Positions 24,579 through 33,898 of a stretch of 64,000 nucleotides of DNA are shown here, piece by piece. A model generated the notes under the pieces. The model saw nothing but the letters and a program-made list of their open reading frames with translations. It searched no databases and was not told the DNA's origin. The stretch covers positions 1 through 64,000 of the forward strand of contig JBAQNS010000009.1 of NCBI GenBank assembly GCA_049304015.1, given 5' to 3'. Made by a program: the position numbers and the translations under genes. How positions within the stretch are numbered: position 1 is the first letter of the stretch; every line of letters starts with the position of its first letter. The DNA comes from JAIFWN01 sp049304015. Lineage in GTDB: Bacteria > Patescibacteriota > Minisyncoccia > Phycocordibacterales > Zambryskibacteraceae.

Positions 24579-26485
24579 ATAATGCTTATAGGGTCTACTT
24601 TAATCAAAAAATCAGAACTAAGCAAAAGTAATTTATCTACAAGATTTCTATTTGGCCACATATCTCGTTTGAGTCTTAGAATCATCGAGAGGTTAATCTT
24701 TCCACTTTTCATACCTTTAGATTTCATAAAATCTGGATTAAATTCTCTAAATGTTTGTTCTAGATATACAGATTTCTTCTCTAATTCACTAGGGGTACCT
24801 TCTGTGGATACTTTAATGAAAATTGAGATGGGAGGGTATTGAAGTTCGTTTCTTTCTTGGATGTCCTTCCTATAGTACTCAAGTATGTCACCTTTAGAGG
24901 ACATGGAAAGGATTTCTCTGCCTATATTTCTAGTTTGAATGATGGCCAATGATTCACATTTCTCTAAAATCCTATTAACCAAATAAAATATCCTTTCATT
25001 AATATTAAAATCAGGAATTGAAAAGAGTGAATCCAAGGATACAACTCCTACATAAGGAATTTTTTCTAAATAAAGCAGTGCTAGTTCTGTCCCTATTAAA
25101 ACTCCTTGCTCGTCATTCATGAATTTGCTCACTATTGATAGTGCCTTTGGAGCTGTACTGGCTTTGTCTTTATCCAATATATAAACATTTGCCTCAGGGA
25201 AGAGATTTTTGACTTCACTTGAGATTTTGTCTATACCGATGCCTAATGGGTTAAGGTTCCAGCTCGTGCATTTGTCGCACCTTGTTTCAGCTGTCCTCTT
25301 GGCTCCACAGGCGTGGCATAAATAAAATCTTTCTTTTGCTTCGTGTAGTACTAGAGGCGCACCACAGTTAGAACACGCAAGCAGGTCTCCACAATCATTA
25401 CAGATTGTAGAAGAAGCCAAACCTCTGCGTGTCCCAAATAAGAATATTTTCTTCTTTTCATTTAGTGCCCTTTCTATAAGTTCTTTGAGCTCTCTTGAGA
25501 ATATTCTAAATTTCACTAACTCTTCTTCAGTGAGCTTGGCCGGGGCTTTCATATCAATCAGATTTACAGCTGCATCAAATCTAGTTTTCCACTTTAATGG
25601 CGATAATTCTGCAAACTTTCCTTGTTTTTCTAACCACAAAGATTTTATTGACAGCACTGAATCACCGAGGATAAGTGTTTTACCAGTCTCGCGAGCAAGT
25701 ATTTCAAAAAAAGTTTTTGTATCAATGTAGGGTCTAGATAAAGTCTTATACGAACGAGAATTTTCTCTTTCTATAATTATCGTATTTAAATCCGTTCTAT
25801 CAAATGCTCCATAAGATGAGGTGGTTACCAATAAAATTGGATGTTTTTCTTTGTGGCATTTAATAAAGGTTTCTTTTAATTTCTTTTGGCTAAGGCCAAT
25901 AGTAGTGAAGGCAAAGTCCTCAATGCCCTTGGATAATGTCTCAAATGATCTCTTAGCCTCTTCAACAGTTGGAGTAATAAACAAAATTGAACTACCTCGA
26001 GCGAAGGATTCTCTAATAATAGTTTTATACTCTCCAAATCTTTCATCAAAAGGTAGTTGAATTAAGAACGGTTCATGAATGGTTTCTGGTTTATTTCTTT
26101 CTTTTTGAGTACTTTGAACTAATTCTGGGAAGTCCAAGAAGAATTTCGGCAGGACGGTACTTATAATGTTGCCGGTGGTAGTGGCAAAATAAGTTGCAGT
26201 TTGCTCGCAAGCTCTGATGAATCCTATTGAAAGCTTTGTAGAACCACCCTTGGATAGTTTCTTTAAAGCAAACGAAGAACTTTTCAAATCACTCTTTACT
26301 GACCTTGCGTCCGAAATATTTGTGACTAAACCAAGTCCTAATTTATTTCTAATACTTATCCTCACAAAAGAACCAACTAAAACATCATCTTTTGTGAAGT
26401 AGGAAAGTGAAGAACGAAGCAATGATCTGCTTATAGGGATGACGGTTACTACCTTTAGGGTGTTCTTTTTTCCTTCTCTTTTCAT
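24575..26485 (-). CDS. priA: PriA-like primosomal protein with degenerate helicase motifs
   Basis: 636 residues. The N-terminal 3'-end-binding domain (VVTVIPISRSLLRSSLSYFT) and the PriA zinc region (CNDC, CSNC, CHAC, CDKC: eight Cys) are intact. The SF2 helicase motifs are not: at the Walker A position PFDERFGEYKTII replaces GxTGSGKT, the DEEH box reads IIIERENSRSY, GSATPSLES reads GDSVLSIKS, and the QxxGRxGR motif is lost (LVNRILEKCESLAII). It is therefore likely a DNA-binding replication-restart factor without ATPase, like the described Deinococcus pseudohelicase PriA. TATAAT (minus strand 26497-26492) lies exactly 6 nt before the ATG. Confidence 0.9.
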   Translation of the reverse strand: MKREGKKNTLKVVTVIPISRSLLRSSLSYFTKDDVLVGSFVRISIRNKLGLGLVTNISDARSVKSDLKSSSFALKKLSKGGSTKLSIGFIRACEQTATYFATTTGNIISTVLPKFFLDFPELVQSTQKERNKPETIHEPFLIQLPFDERFGEYKTIIRESFARGSSILFITPTVEEAKRSFETLSKGIEDFAFTTIGLSQKKLKETFIKCHKEKHPILLVTTSSYGAFDRTDLNTIIIERENSRSYKTLSRPYIDTKTFFEILARETGKTLILGDSVLSIKSLWLEKQGKFAELSPLKWKTRFDAAVNLIDMKAPAKLTEEELVKFRIFSRELKELIERALNEKKKIFLFGTRRGLASSTICNDCGDLLACSNCGAPLVLHEAKERFYLCHACGAKRTAETRCDKCTSWNLNPLGIGIDKISSEVKNLFPEANVYILDKDKASTAPKALSIVSKFMNDEQGVLIGTELALLYLEKIPYVGVVSLDSLFSIPDFNINERIFYLVNRILEKCESLAIIQTRNIGREILSMSSKGDILEYYRKDIQERNELQYPPISIFIKVSTEGTPSELEKKSVYLEQTFREFNPDFMKSKGMKSGKINLSMILRLKRDMWPNRNLVDKLLLLSSDFLIKVDPISII

Positions 26486-26491
26486 ACGGCT

Positions 26492-26507
26492 ATTATAGCG
26501 GTATCAT
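26492..26507. promoter_or_regulatory. divergent leaderless -10 elements of priA and mreB
   Basis: TATAAT on the minus strand (26497-26492) and TATCAT on the plus strand (26502-26507). Each is followed by exactly 6 nt and an ATG (26485 and 26514). Confidence 0.7.
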
Positions 26508-26513
26508 AAGGCA

Positions 26514-27530
26514 ATGACAGCCTTTAGGACAAAAAAACTAGGTATTGACCTGGGGACTACAAATATACTCGTATTTGTACCTGGAGTGGGAATAGTACTC
26601 AATGAACCATCAGTAGTGGCAGTTTCTCAGGATGACAACAAGATTTTGGCTATTGGAGCTGAAGCAAAAACAATGATAGGTAGAACTCCAGATAATATTG
26701 TGGCCTATAGACCAATGAAAGATGGAGTTATCGCTGATTATAGAGTGACCGAAGCCATGCTCCGCTACTATATAAACAAAGCTTTGGGCAAATGGAATAT
26801 TTTTAAACCTGATGTTTTGATTTCTGTTCCTGCTGGAGTGACTTCTACAGAGAGACGAGCGGTAGTTGAGGCAGCTATAAAGGCTGGAGCCAAGAATGCT
26901 TATGTAGTAAAAGAACCAATCCTTGCTGCTATTGGTGCGGGTATACCAATTCAAGAAGCCGCAGGACATATGATTGTAGATATTGGAGGAGGCACAACTG
27001 ATGTGGCTGTTATTTCTCTTGGTGGTATTGTGGGATCGACTTCTGTGAAGGTGGCAGGGAACAAAATTGATTTGGCCATAGCTGACTATATAAAGAAAAC
27101 CTATAACCTTGCGATTGGAGACAAAACTGCTGAAGATATAAAAATAAAAGTGGGTTCGGCCGTGCCTCTTGATGAAGAGTTGGTGATGACTGTGAAGGGT
27201 AGAGACTTTATATTAGGCTTACCTAGAACTATAGAAATTAAATCAAACGAGATTACCAAAGCCATAGGCAAAGAACTTCGTGAGATGGTGAAAGCTATAA
27301 AAGATGTGCTCCAAGAAACTCCTCCAGAACTTTCTTCAGACATTATTGACCGAGGCATAATTATGACTGGAGGTTCTTCTATGCTTCGTCATTTACCAGA
27401 ACTTGTTTTTAGACGAACAGGAGTGAAAGCAGTTTTAGCCAAAGATGCTCTCTATTGTGTAGCTAAGGGAACAGGAGTTGCTCTTGAACACTTGGAAGTT
27501 TATAAGAAATCAATAATAGCCAAGAGATAA
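26514..27530 (+). CDS. mreB: rod-shape determining protein MreB
   Basis: 338-residue actin homologue that directs cell-wall synthesis. Phosphate-1 motif LGIDLGTTNILVFV, phosphate-2 IVDIGGGTTDVAVISLGG, adenosine motif IIMTGGSSMLRHLP, plus the conserved SVPAGVTSTERRAVVEA segment are all present and the length is normal. TATCAT exactly 6 nt before the ATG and no Shine-Dalgarno predict a leaderless mRNA. tgt follows with no gap, starting at the base after the stop. Confidence 0.97.
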   Translation: MTAFRTKKLGIDLGTTNILVFVPGVGIVLNEPSVVAVSQDDNKILAIGAEAKTMIGRTPDNIVAYRPMKDGVIADYRVTEAMLRYYINKALGKWNIFKPDVLISVPAGVTSTERRAVVEAAIKAGAKNAYVVKEPILAAIGAGIPIQEAAGHMIVDIGGGTTDVAVISLGGIVGSTSVKVAGNKIDLAIADYIKKTYNLAIGDKTAEDIKIKVGSAVPLDEELVMTVKGRDFILGLPRTIEIKSNEITKAIGKELREMVKAIKDVLQETPPELSSDIIDRGIIMTGGSSMLRHLPELVFRRTGVKAVLAKDALYCVAKGTGVALEHLEVYKKSIIAKR

Positions 27531-28736
27531 GTGAAGCCAATCAAGTTTACTATTCATAAAGAGCTCGATGGGCAATTAGGTCGAGCTGGCAGTATTTCTA
27601 CTCCGCATGGAGATATTCTGACCCCTGCGTTTGTGACTGTGGGGACAAAGGCCACAGTGAAAGCCCTTACTCCAGAGGATGTACTCAGCGCTGGTGCGGA
27701 TGTGGTGCTCGCGAATACATATCACCTCTATCTTCAACCAGGAGATGAACGAGTGAAAAAGTTTGGGGGACTACACAAATTTATGAATTGGCACGGGCCT
27801 ATGATGACTGATTCTGGAGGTTTCCAAGTATTTTCTCTTGGTGCAGCTTATGGTAAGGCGTTGAACAAAGTGGTTTCTATAACTGACCCATCACTCCTTA
27901 TACCTGAGCGTTCAAATGATAGTGATATTCCTCGTTTAGCTACAATTGGTTCTGATGGTGTGTCATTTCGCTCACACATAGATGGTTCTCTTCACTACAT
28001 CACTCCAGAAAAGTCCATAGAGATTCAACATAACCTTGGAGCAGATATAATTTTTGCTTTTGATGAATGTACTTCTCCAACAGAAAAATTTGCTTATCAA
28101 GAAGAAGCTTTAGACAGAACTCATAGATGGGCAAAGAAAAGTTTTGAATATCATAAATCAAAACCGAATTCCGAAACTCAGGCATTGTTCGGTGTTGTCC
28201 AAGGAGGAAGGGAAGAATCTTTAAGGAAAAAATCGGCAGAATATATTTCTAGTTTAGATTTTGATGGTTTTGGAATCGGTGGAAGCTTCGCCAAGGAGGA
28301 CATGAGTACTGCGGTTAAATGGGTGAACGAAATATTGCCCAAAGATAAACCAAGACACTTATTGGGAATAGGTGAGCCAGAAGATTTGTTTATGGGAGTA
28401 GAGAACGGAGTAGATTTGTTTGATTGTGTGGCTCCAACTCGTAGAGCAAGAGGGGGAACTTTGTATACAAATAATGGGACTATAAATATAGGCAATGCAC
28501 AATTCGTCGATGCTCAAGGACCAATAGATCCAGAATGTGGGTGCTCAACATGCAAAAATTATTCACTCGGATATCTCTCTCACCTGAATCGGTCTCATGA
28601 AATGTTGTTTGCCACGCTTGGTTCAATTCATAATCTCTACTTCATCATCAATCTAGTAAAAAAAATGCGTCAGAGTATTTTGGATGGGAATTTCAAAGAA
28701 TATAAAGAAAGTTTTTTAAAAAAATACTTAAAATAA
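27531..28736 (+). CDS. tgt: queuine/preQ1 tRNA-ribosyltransferase
   Basis: 401 residues, GTG start on the base after the mreB stop. Exchanges guanine-34 of GUN-anticodon tRNAs for a queuosine precursor. MMTDSGGFQVFSLG (binding Asp), VQGGREESLRKKSAEY, FGIGGSFAKEDM, the nucleophile region LFDCVAPTRRARGGTLYT and the zinc site CGCSTCKNYSLGYLSH are all present. An insert of about 25 residues after FSLGAAYG (SITDPSLLIPERSNDSDIPR) lengthens it slightly. No other queuosine genes are in the window. Confidence 0.96.
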   Translation: MKPIKFTIHKELDGQLGRAGSISTPHGDILTPAFVTVGTKATVKALTPEDVLSAGADVVLANTYHLYLQPGDERVKKFGGLHKFMNWHGPMMTDSGGFQVFSLGAAYGKALNKVVSITDPSLLIPERSNDSDIPRLATIGSDGVSFRSHIDGSLHYITPEKSIEIQHNLGADIIFAFDECTSPTEKFAYQEEALDRTHRWAKKSFEYHKSKPNSETQALFGVVQGGREESLRKKSAEYISSLDFDGFGIGGSFAKEDMSTAVKWVNEILPKDKPRHLLGIGEPEDLFMGVENGVDLFDCVAPTRRARGGTLYTNNGTINIGNAQFVDAQGPIDPECGCSTCKNYSLGYLSHLNRSHEMLFATLGSIHNLYFIINLVKKMRQSILDGNFKEYKESFLKKYLK

Positions 28737-28759
28737 GCAATTTGCTATAATACGCAAAT

Positions 28760-30787
28760 ATGACAATTTTTAAGATTAAAAATGACTTTAAACCAGCTGG
28801 AGACCAACCCAAGGCCATTAAAGAGTTGGTCGAAGGTATAAAGAAAGGTAAACGTTACCAAACTCTTTTGGGTGTGACTGGTTCAGGGAAAACTTTCACT
28901 GCGGCGAATGTGATAGAGCAAATAGGCAAGCCAACTCTCGTCATTGCCCACAACAAAACCCTTGCAGCTCAACTCGCTCAGGAGTACAGAGAATTCTTCC
29001 CAGACAACGCCGTGCACTACTTTGTGTCTTACTACGATTACTATCAACCAGAGGCCTATATGCCGGTCACAGATACCTATATAGAGAAGGAAGCGATGAT
29101 TAATGAAGAGATTGACCGACTTAGACACGCTTCAACTCAAGCCTTACTCACAAGAAAAGATGTGATTATTGTGGCTTCAGTGTCTTGTATTTATGGTCTT
29201 GGTTCACCAGCAGAATATGAGAAAGTAAATATGAAGATAGTAAAAGGGGACAAACTTAGTCGCGCAGATTTTATCCGTGACCTTATTGACATACATTTCT
29301 CTAGAACTAACGCAGATGTGAAGCCAGGGACATTTAGAGCCTTGGGGAATGCAGTAGAGATAATGCCCACAGGTGAAAGAATGATTTATAGAATTGAATT
29401 AGAAGAAGGACAAATTAAATCTATAAAACGTATTGATGCAGTCAGTCGAACTATAATTAGTGAACCAGATTCATTTTTCCTCTTTCCAGCCAAACACTTT
29501 ATTACTGATGAAGACACAAACAAAAAAGCTGTACAAAAAATAAAATTAGAATTAGAAGAACAGTTAGAGAAGTTTAAGAAGGAAGGCAAGTTGCTCGAAG
29601 CCGAACGGTTAAAACGCAGAACCACATGTGACCTTGCGATGATAAGAGAGATTGGATACTGCAACGGGATAGAAAACTATTCTCGTCTTTTCTCAAATAG
29701 AAAAGCTGGAGAAGCACCCGATACTCTGCTCTCGTACTTTCCACACAAAGCAGATGGTTCACCAGACTTCCTCACAGTCATAGACGAATCACACGTGTCA
29801 CTCCCACAAATAGGAGGAATGTACGCAGGTGATAAATCGAGAAAAGATACGCTTATAGAACACGGTTTTAGACTACCCTCAGCTCGAGATAATAGACCAC
29901 TTAGAATAGAAGAATTTAAGGACAGAGTCGGTCAAATAATATTCACCAGTGCTACTCCAGGTAAATTTGAACTAGAACATAGTGGGGAATTAGTTGAGCA
30001 AGTTATTCGTCCAACTGGTCTTATTGACCCAGAAGTAACTATTCGACCTATCCAATCCAAAGGTAAATACGAAGGACAAATAAAGGATTTTATAGATGAG
30101 ACAGAAAAAGCTATCAAGAAGGGCGGGCGAGTGATAGCTACAACCTTGACCAAGAAAATGGCAGAAGATTTGGCTGAATATTTGAAGGAAAAAAAGATAA
30201 AAGCAAGGTACCTACATAGTGAGATAAAAACAATAGAGCGAATAGAAATTTTGACTGAATTTAGAAAAGGAACTTTTGACTGTTTAGTAGGTGTGAACTT
30301 GCTTCGAGAAGGCTTGGATTTACCCGAAGTTACATTTATAGGAATTTTGGATGCAGACAAAGAAGGTTTTCTCCGCAGTGAGACATCACTTATACAAATT
30401 ATTGGTCGCGCTGCGAGAAACCTTGAAGGCAAAGTTATTCTTTATGCAGACAATGTCACTGGTTCTATAGAGAGAGCAATGAGTGAGACTCTAAGAAGAA
30501 GAAAAATCCAGATTGCATACAACAAAAAACACAACATCACTCCAATTAGTATTAAAAAGAAAATTAAAGATATTACTGATACATTAGAACGTGAACACCA
30601 TAATGCTGTAGGTCTACTTATGGAAACAGATGAGGTTTTGTTTATGAAGAATCCAAAGAAATTTATTAAAACAAAAAGAGAAGAAATGGAAGAAGCGGTG
30701 AAGGATTTAGACTTTGAAACAGCAGCGATAATTAGAGATGAAATCAGAATGCTCGAAGCAAAATTAGAAAAGAAAAAAGCAGCCTGA
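28760..30787 (+). CDS. uvrB: excinuclease ABC subunit B
   Basis: 675 residues. Walker A GVTGSGKTFTAANV near 40, the beta-hairpin YYDYYQPEAYMP, DESHVSLPQIGGMYAGDKSR, helicase motif VI IQIIGRAARN, and a C-terminal UVR motif (VKDLDFETAAIIRDEIRMLE) that contacts UvrC. Nucleotide excision repair; partners uvrA and uvrC lie within 6 kb. TATAAT preceded by TGC (28746-28751) lies 8 nt before the ATG, without Shine-Dalgarno. The last codons form half of a terminator for the reverse gene downstream. Confidence 0.98.
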   Translation: MTIFKIKNDFKPAGDQPKAIKELVEGIKKGKRYQTLLGVTGSGKTFTAANVIEQIGKPTLVIAHNKTLAAQLAQEYREFFPDNAVHYFVSYYDYYQPEAYMPVTDTYIEKEAMINEEIDRLRHASTQALLTRKDVIIVASVSCIYGLGSPAEYEKVNMKIVKGDKLSRADFIRDLIDIHFSRTNADVKPGTFRALGNAVEIMPTGERMIYRIELEEGQIKSIKRIDAVSRTIISEPDSFFLFPAKHFITDEDTNKKAVQKIKLELEEQLEKFKKEGKLLEAERLKRRTTCDLAMIREIGYCNGIENYSRLFSNRKAGEAPDTLLSYFPHKADGSPDFLTVIDESHVSLPQIGGMYAGDKSRKDTLIEHGFRLPSARDNRPLRIEEFKDRVGQIIFTSATPGKFELEHSGELVEQVIRPTGLIDPEVTIRPIQSKGKYEGQIKDFIDETEKAIKKGGRVIATTLTKKMAEDLAEYLKEKKIKARYLHSEIKTIERIEILTEFRKGTFDCLVGVNLLREGLDLPEVTFIGILDADKEGFLRSETSLIQIIGRAARNLEGKVILYADNVTGSIERAMSETLRRRKIQIAYNKKHNITPISIKKKIKDITDTLEREHHNAVGLLMETDEVLFMKNPKKFIKTKREEMEEAVKDLDFETAAIIRDEIRMLEAKLEKKKAA

Positions 30788-30796
30788 CTAGGCTGC
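30779..30796 (-). terminator. rho-independent terminator of the reverse Cys/His protein gene
   Basis: GCAGCCT/AGGCTGC 7-bp stem, 4-nt loop; on the minus strand it is followed by TTTTTTCTTTT. Lies across the uvrB stop codon. Confidence 0.85.
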
Positions 30797-31081
30797 GTGT
30801 GAGTGACACGAGGTGCGGAATGATTGACGAACAGAGCGGGGGCGTTTGTTTTTCTTACGCATCGAATCAAAGAACCTGCGCGATGAGCGTTTACGGCACG
30901 GGTGTCCGTAGTGCCAGTGTTCCTTTACCTCCGGCGGAAGGTCGGGTCGTTCGCAATGGCAGACATAGGGCTTCAACCCTTTGTCTCCAACTTTTTTCGC
31001 TGCGGCATATGCTTCACCGCGAGTGCGATACCAATTCTTCTTGCGAGTGCAGCTTTTCCACCGAAATTCGCTGGGTGACAT
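30788..31081 (-). CDS. small basic Cys/His-rich protein of unknown function
   Basis: 97 residues, strongly basic. It has the pattern CTRKKNWYRTRGEAYAAAKK, then GLKPYVCHCE and HWHYGHPCRKR: paired Cys and a WHxGH end that resemble small zinc-ribbon proteins often seen in phage and plasmid genomes (K..Y.....A...L..Y.C..C..WH.GH). The C-terminal third is Arg/Lys-rich. About 50% GC in the lines sampled, more than uvrB and uvrA. Its own terminator sits at the stop codon, which supports a real gene. Function unknown. Confidence 0.65.
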   Translation of the reverse strand: MSPSEFRWKSCTRKKNWYRTRGEAYAAAKKVGDKGLKPYVCHCERPDLPPEVKEHWHYGHPCRKRSSRRFFDSMRKKNKRPRSVRQSFRTSCHSHAA

Positions 31082-31175
31082 TTCGCCCCGGGTTAAGTGT
31101 GAAGAACGCCCTTATTAAAAATATCACGTGCGATTTTTATTTAAATACAAAAAGGTGGATAAGAATTATTTAGGA

Positions 31176-31231
31176 TGATATAATCCGTTCGTGTCAAACC
31201 CTATGGGCCAACCCGTGGGGGATTTGAGTAT
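31176..31231 (+). promoter_or_regulatory. extended -10 promoter and short leader of uvrA
   Basis: TGATATAAT (hexamer 31179-31184) without a good -35. Exactly 6 nt after the hexamer is a GTG (31191) that opens a 25-codon frame ending at 31268, overlapping the uvrA start in a different frame. The uvrA ATG follows about 41 nt after the predicted transcript start. Confidence 0.55.
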
Positions 31232-33856
31232 ATGGAGAAAAATAAAAACAAAAATAAAGAGGATTTAATCATAGTGAAGGGTGCCCGAACACACAATCTA
31301 AAGAACCTAAGTGTGGAGATGCCTCGCAACAAAATGATTGTTTTCACAGGACTTTCTGGTTCAGGCAAGTCTTCTTTGGCTTTTGATACTATTTTCGCAG
31401 AAGGACAAAGGCGCTATGTAGAATCACTATCTTCTTATGCTCGCCAGTTTTTAAAACAAATGCAGAAGCCTGATGTAGATGAAATTAGCGGTCTGTCTCC
31501 AGCCATATCCATTGATCAAAAATCCCGTTCAAATAACCCTCGTTCAACTGTGGCCACTATCACCGAGATATATGACTATCTACGTATTTTGTATGCTCGT
31601 ATTGGCCGGCCACACTGTTTAGTGTGTGGTTCAGAAATCAAGAAACTTTCAAATGAAGAAATAAAAACATTTGTCTTAGAAAAAATTGCCACTTATTCAA
31701 CTGAAAATAAATCTAAAAAGATTGCCTTACCTGTTTATGTAGAAATTTATTCTCCAATAGTTCGAGGTAGAAAAGGAGAATACTACCAACTTCTATATGA
31801 CCTCTTAGGTAAGGGCTACACTGAAGTATTGGTTGATGGAGAAAGAAAAAAACTTCGAGAGAGAATAGTGCTGACTAAAACCAAAGTACACAATATATCA
31901 GTACTGGTTGATTCAATTAGCCTGAATGAATTTAAAACAGATGAGAAAACTGCGAGCGAAAGGTTGAGTGAAGCAATAGAGAAAGCTATTCATGAATCAG
32001 ATGGACTTTTAGTAGTTAGATTTAGAGATTTGGCAGATGAACAAAAACCAAAGAAAGAACAAAAAGAGGTAGAAGAATTTCTCATGTCTGCGAAGTGGGC
32101 TTGTCCAAAAGACGGATTCTCTTTCCCAGAAATTGAGCCTCGTTTGTTCTCTTTTAACTCTCCATATGGTGCATGCCCAGAATGCAATGGTCTAGGGACA
32201 AAATATCTGTTTGGTAATACTCCATGTGAAAAGTGTAAGGGTAAAAGACTTAGAGAAGAAGCCTTGCATGTTTTGATTGGTGGTAAGAATATTGTTGAAT
32301 TAGTGGCTCTGTCTATTCATGATGCAAATGAATTTTTTAAAAAATTAAAATTAACAATCAGAGAGAAAAATATTTCTAAGGTGGTGACCAAAGAAATCGA
32401 AGCCAGACTAGATTTTATGTTAAACGTGGGTATTGATTATTTAACCCTAGACAGACGAGCTCACACACTCTCGGGTGGAGAAGCTCAGCGTATTAGACTT
32501 GCGTCTCAGCTCGGTTCTGGTCTTGTGGGAGCCCTCTACGTGCTCGATGAGCCAACTATAGGTCTACACAGCAGAGATAATGATAGGCTAATAAAAACTC
32601 TTCATGAGCTACGCGATTTGGGGAACACTATACTTATAGTTGAACACGATGAAGATACAATATATTCTTCTGATTATATTGTGGACATTGGTCCGGGCGC
32701 AGGCACACACGGTGGGCATGTGGTAGTGGCTGATTATTTGGACACTCTCCTCACAGCTAAAAAAAATGATTCAAAATCTTTAACTCTTTCTTATCTCAGA
32801 GAAGAATCAAGAATTGAAACTCCAGAAGTTCGAAGAACTAGTGAAAAGGGTGAAATAAAAATTCGCGCTGGGAAAATATTTAATATTAGACATTTGAATG
32901 TTGATATTCCCCTTGGTCGACTTATTGCAGTCACCGGAGTGTCTGGCTCAGGGAAATCTTCTTTTGTTTATGAAATTTTATACAAAAATTTACAAGCAAG
33001 ATTAGAAAAAAGATATAGAAGTGCAGAGACATACAATGCTCAGTCTTTCACTGGTAGTGAGTATATTGGGAGAGCCATCATGATTGACCAGTCACCAATT
33101 GGTCGAACACCAAGAAGTAATCCAGCAACTTATACTGGAGCATTTACATTTATTCGTGATCTCTTCGCAGAGTCTGCAGAAGCACGTGCTCGTGGATGGA
33201 AAGCTAATAGATTCTCATTCAATGTGAAAGGAGGTCGGTGTGAGACCTGTCAGGGCAATGGCATGATTGAAGTTGAGATGCATTTCCTTCCAACTGTCTA
33301 TGTGCCTTGTGATGTCTGTAAGGGTAAAAGATTTATGAAAGAAACTCTGGAGGTTGAATACAAAAAGAAAAATATTTTTCAAATCCTAGAGATGACTGTT
33401 GAAGAAGCTTTAAAGTTTTATGAAGATATACCAGCAATCTATGACAGATTAAAATGTTTATGTGATGTTGGGCTTGGTTATCTTAAATTAGGTCAATCTG
33501 CTACCACTTTGTCTGGTGGGGAGGCCCAAAGAGTGAAGATTGCTTCCGAACTCTATCGTCCTCAACATCAAAAAACTATTTATATTTTGGACGAACCAAC
33601 TATAGGACTCCATTATGAGGATGTGAAAAAACTTATAGAAATTCTCCAAATACTAGTAGACAAGGGCAATACAGTAATAGTCATTGAACACAATCTAGAT
33701 TTTATTAAGAGTTGTGATTATGTATTAGATATTGGTCCAGAAGGTGGAAACAATGGTGGGGAATTAGTGGCTCAAGGGACACCTGAGGAGGTGGCTAATA
33801 CAGATACTCATACAGGTGTTTATCTAAGAAAAATACTTAAAAAGCCTCGCCCGTAG
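31232..33856 (+). CDS. uvrA: excinuclease ABC subunit A
   Basis: 874 residues, somewhat shorter than the ~940 norm. Two ABC modules: Walker A GLSGSGKSSLAFDTIFAEGQ near 36 and GVSGSGKSSFVYEI near 570; ABC signatures LSGGEAQRIRLASQLGSG and LSGGEAQRVKIASELYRP; Walker B LYVLDEPTIGLHSRD and IYILDEPTIGLHYED. Zinc sites: CLVCGS, CPECNGLGTKYLFGNTPCEKC and CETCQGNGMIEVEMHFLPTV...CDVC. The last residues KPRP and the TAG stop are supplied by a GC-rich palindromic element (33844-33870), so the native C-terminus has been altered by it. Confidence 0.98.
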   Translation: MEKNKNKNKEDLIIVKGARTHNLKNLSVEMPRNKMIVFTGLSGSGKSSLAFDTIFAEGQRRYVESLSSYARQFLKQMQKPDVDEISGLSPAISIDQKSRSNNPRSTVATITEIYDYLRILYARIGRPHCLVCGSEIKKLSNEEIKTFVLEKIATYSTENKSKKIALPVYVEIYSPIVRGRKGEYYQLLYDLLGKGYTEVLVDGERKKLRERIVLTKTKVHNISVLVDSISLNEFKTDEKTASERLSEAIEKAIHESDGLLVVRFRDLADEQKPKKEQKEVEEFLMSAKWACPKDGFSFPEIEPRLFSFNSPYGACPECNGLGTKYLFGNTPCEKCKGKRLREEALHVLIGGKNIVELVALSIHDANEFFKKLKLTIREKNISKVVTKEIEARLDFMLNVGIDYLTLDRRAHTLSGGEAQRIRLASQLGSGLVGALYVLDEPTIGLHSRDNDRLIKTLHELRDLGNTILIVEHDEDTIYSSDYIVDIGPGAGTHGGHVVVADYLDTLLTAKKNDSKSLTLSYLREESRIETPEVRRTSEKGEIKIRAGKIFNIRHLNVDIPLGRLIAVTGVSGSGKSSFVYEILYKNLQARLEKRYRSAETYNAQSFTGSEYIGRAIMIDQSPIGRTPRSNPATYTGAFTFIRDLFAESAEARARGWKANRFSFNVKGGRCETCQGNGMIEVEMHFLPTVYVPCDVCKGKRFMKETLEVEYKKKNIFQILEMTVEEALKFYEDIPAIYDRLKCLCDVGLGYLKLGQSATTLSGGEAQRVKIASELYRPQHQKTIYILDEPTIGLHYEDVKKLIEILQILVDKGNTVIVIEHNLDFIKSCDYVLDIGPEGGNNGGELVAQGTPEEVANTDTHTGVYLRKILKKPRP

Positions 33857-33870
33857 GCTATGGCCGAGGG
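33844..33870 (+). repeat. GC-rich palindromic element, copy 1 (uvrA 3' end)
   Basis: Arms GCCTCGCCC and GGCCGAGGG around a 9-nt centre. The arms can fold as CCTCG/CGAGG with a C-C mismatch. It contains the uvrA stop codon. Confidence 0.8.
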
Positions 33871-33873
33871 AAA

Positions 33874-33898
33874 GAAAAAAGCAGAGTGCTAGCTCTGC
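33874..33898 (-). terminator. rho-independent terminator of the 49-codon reverse gene
   Basis: GCAGAG/CTCTGC stem with a 6-nt loop (33881-33898); on the minus strand it is followed by TTTTTTCTTT. Confidence 0.8.

Noticed and set aside
30799..31173. 124-codon forward frame opposite the Cys/His protein
   Set aside because: The reverse frame has the zinc-type motif and a terminator at its stop; the forward one has neither.
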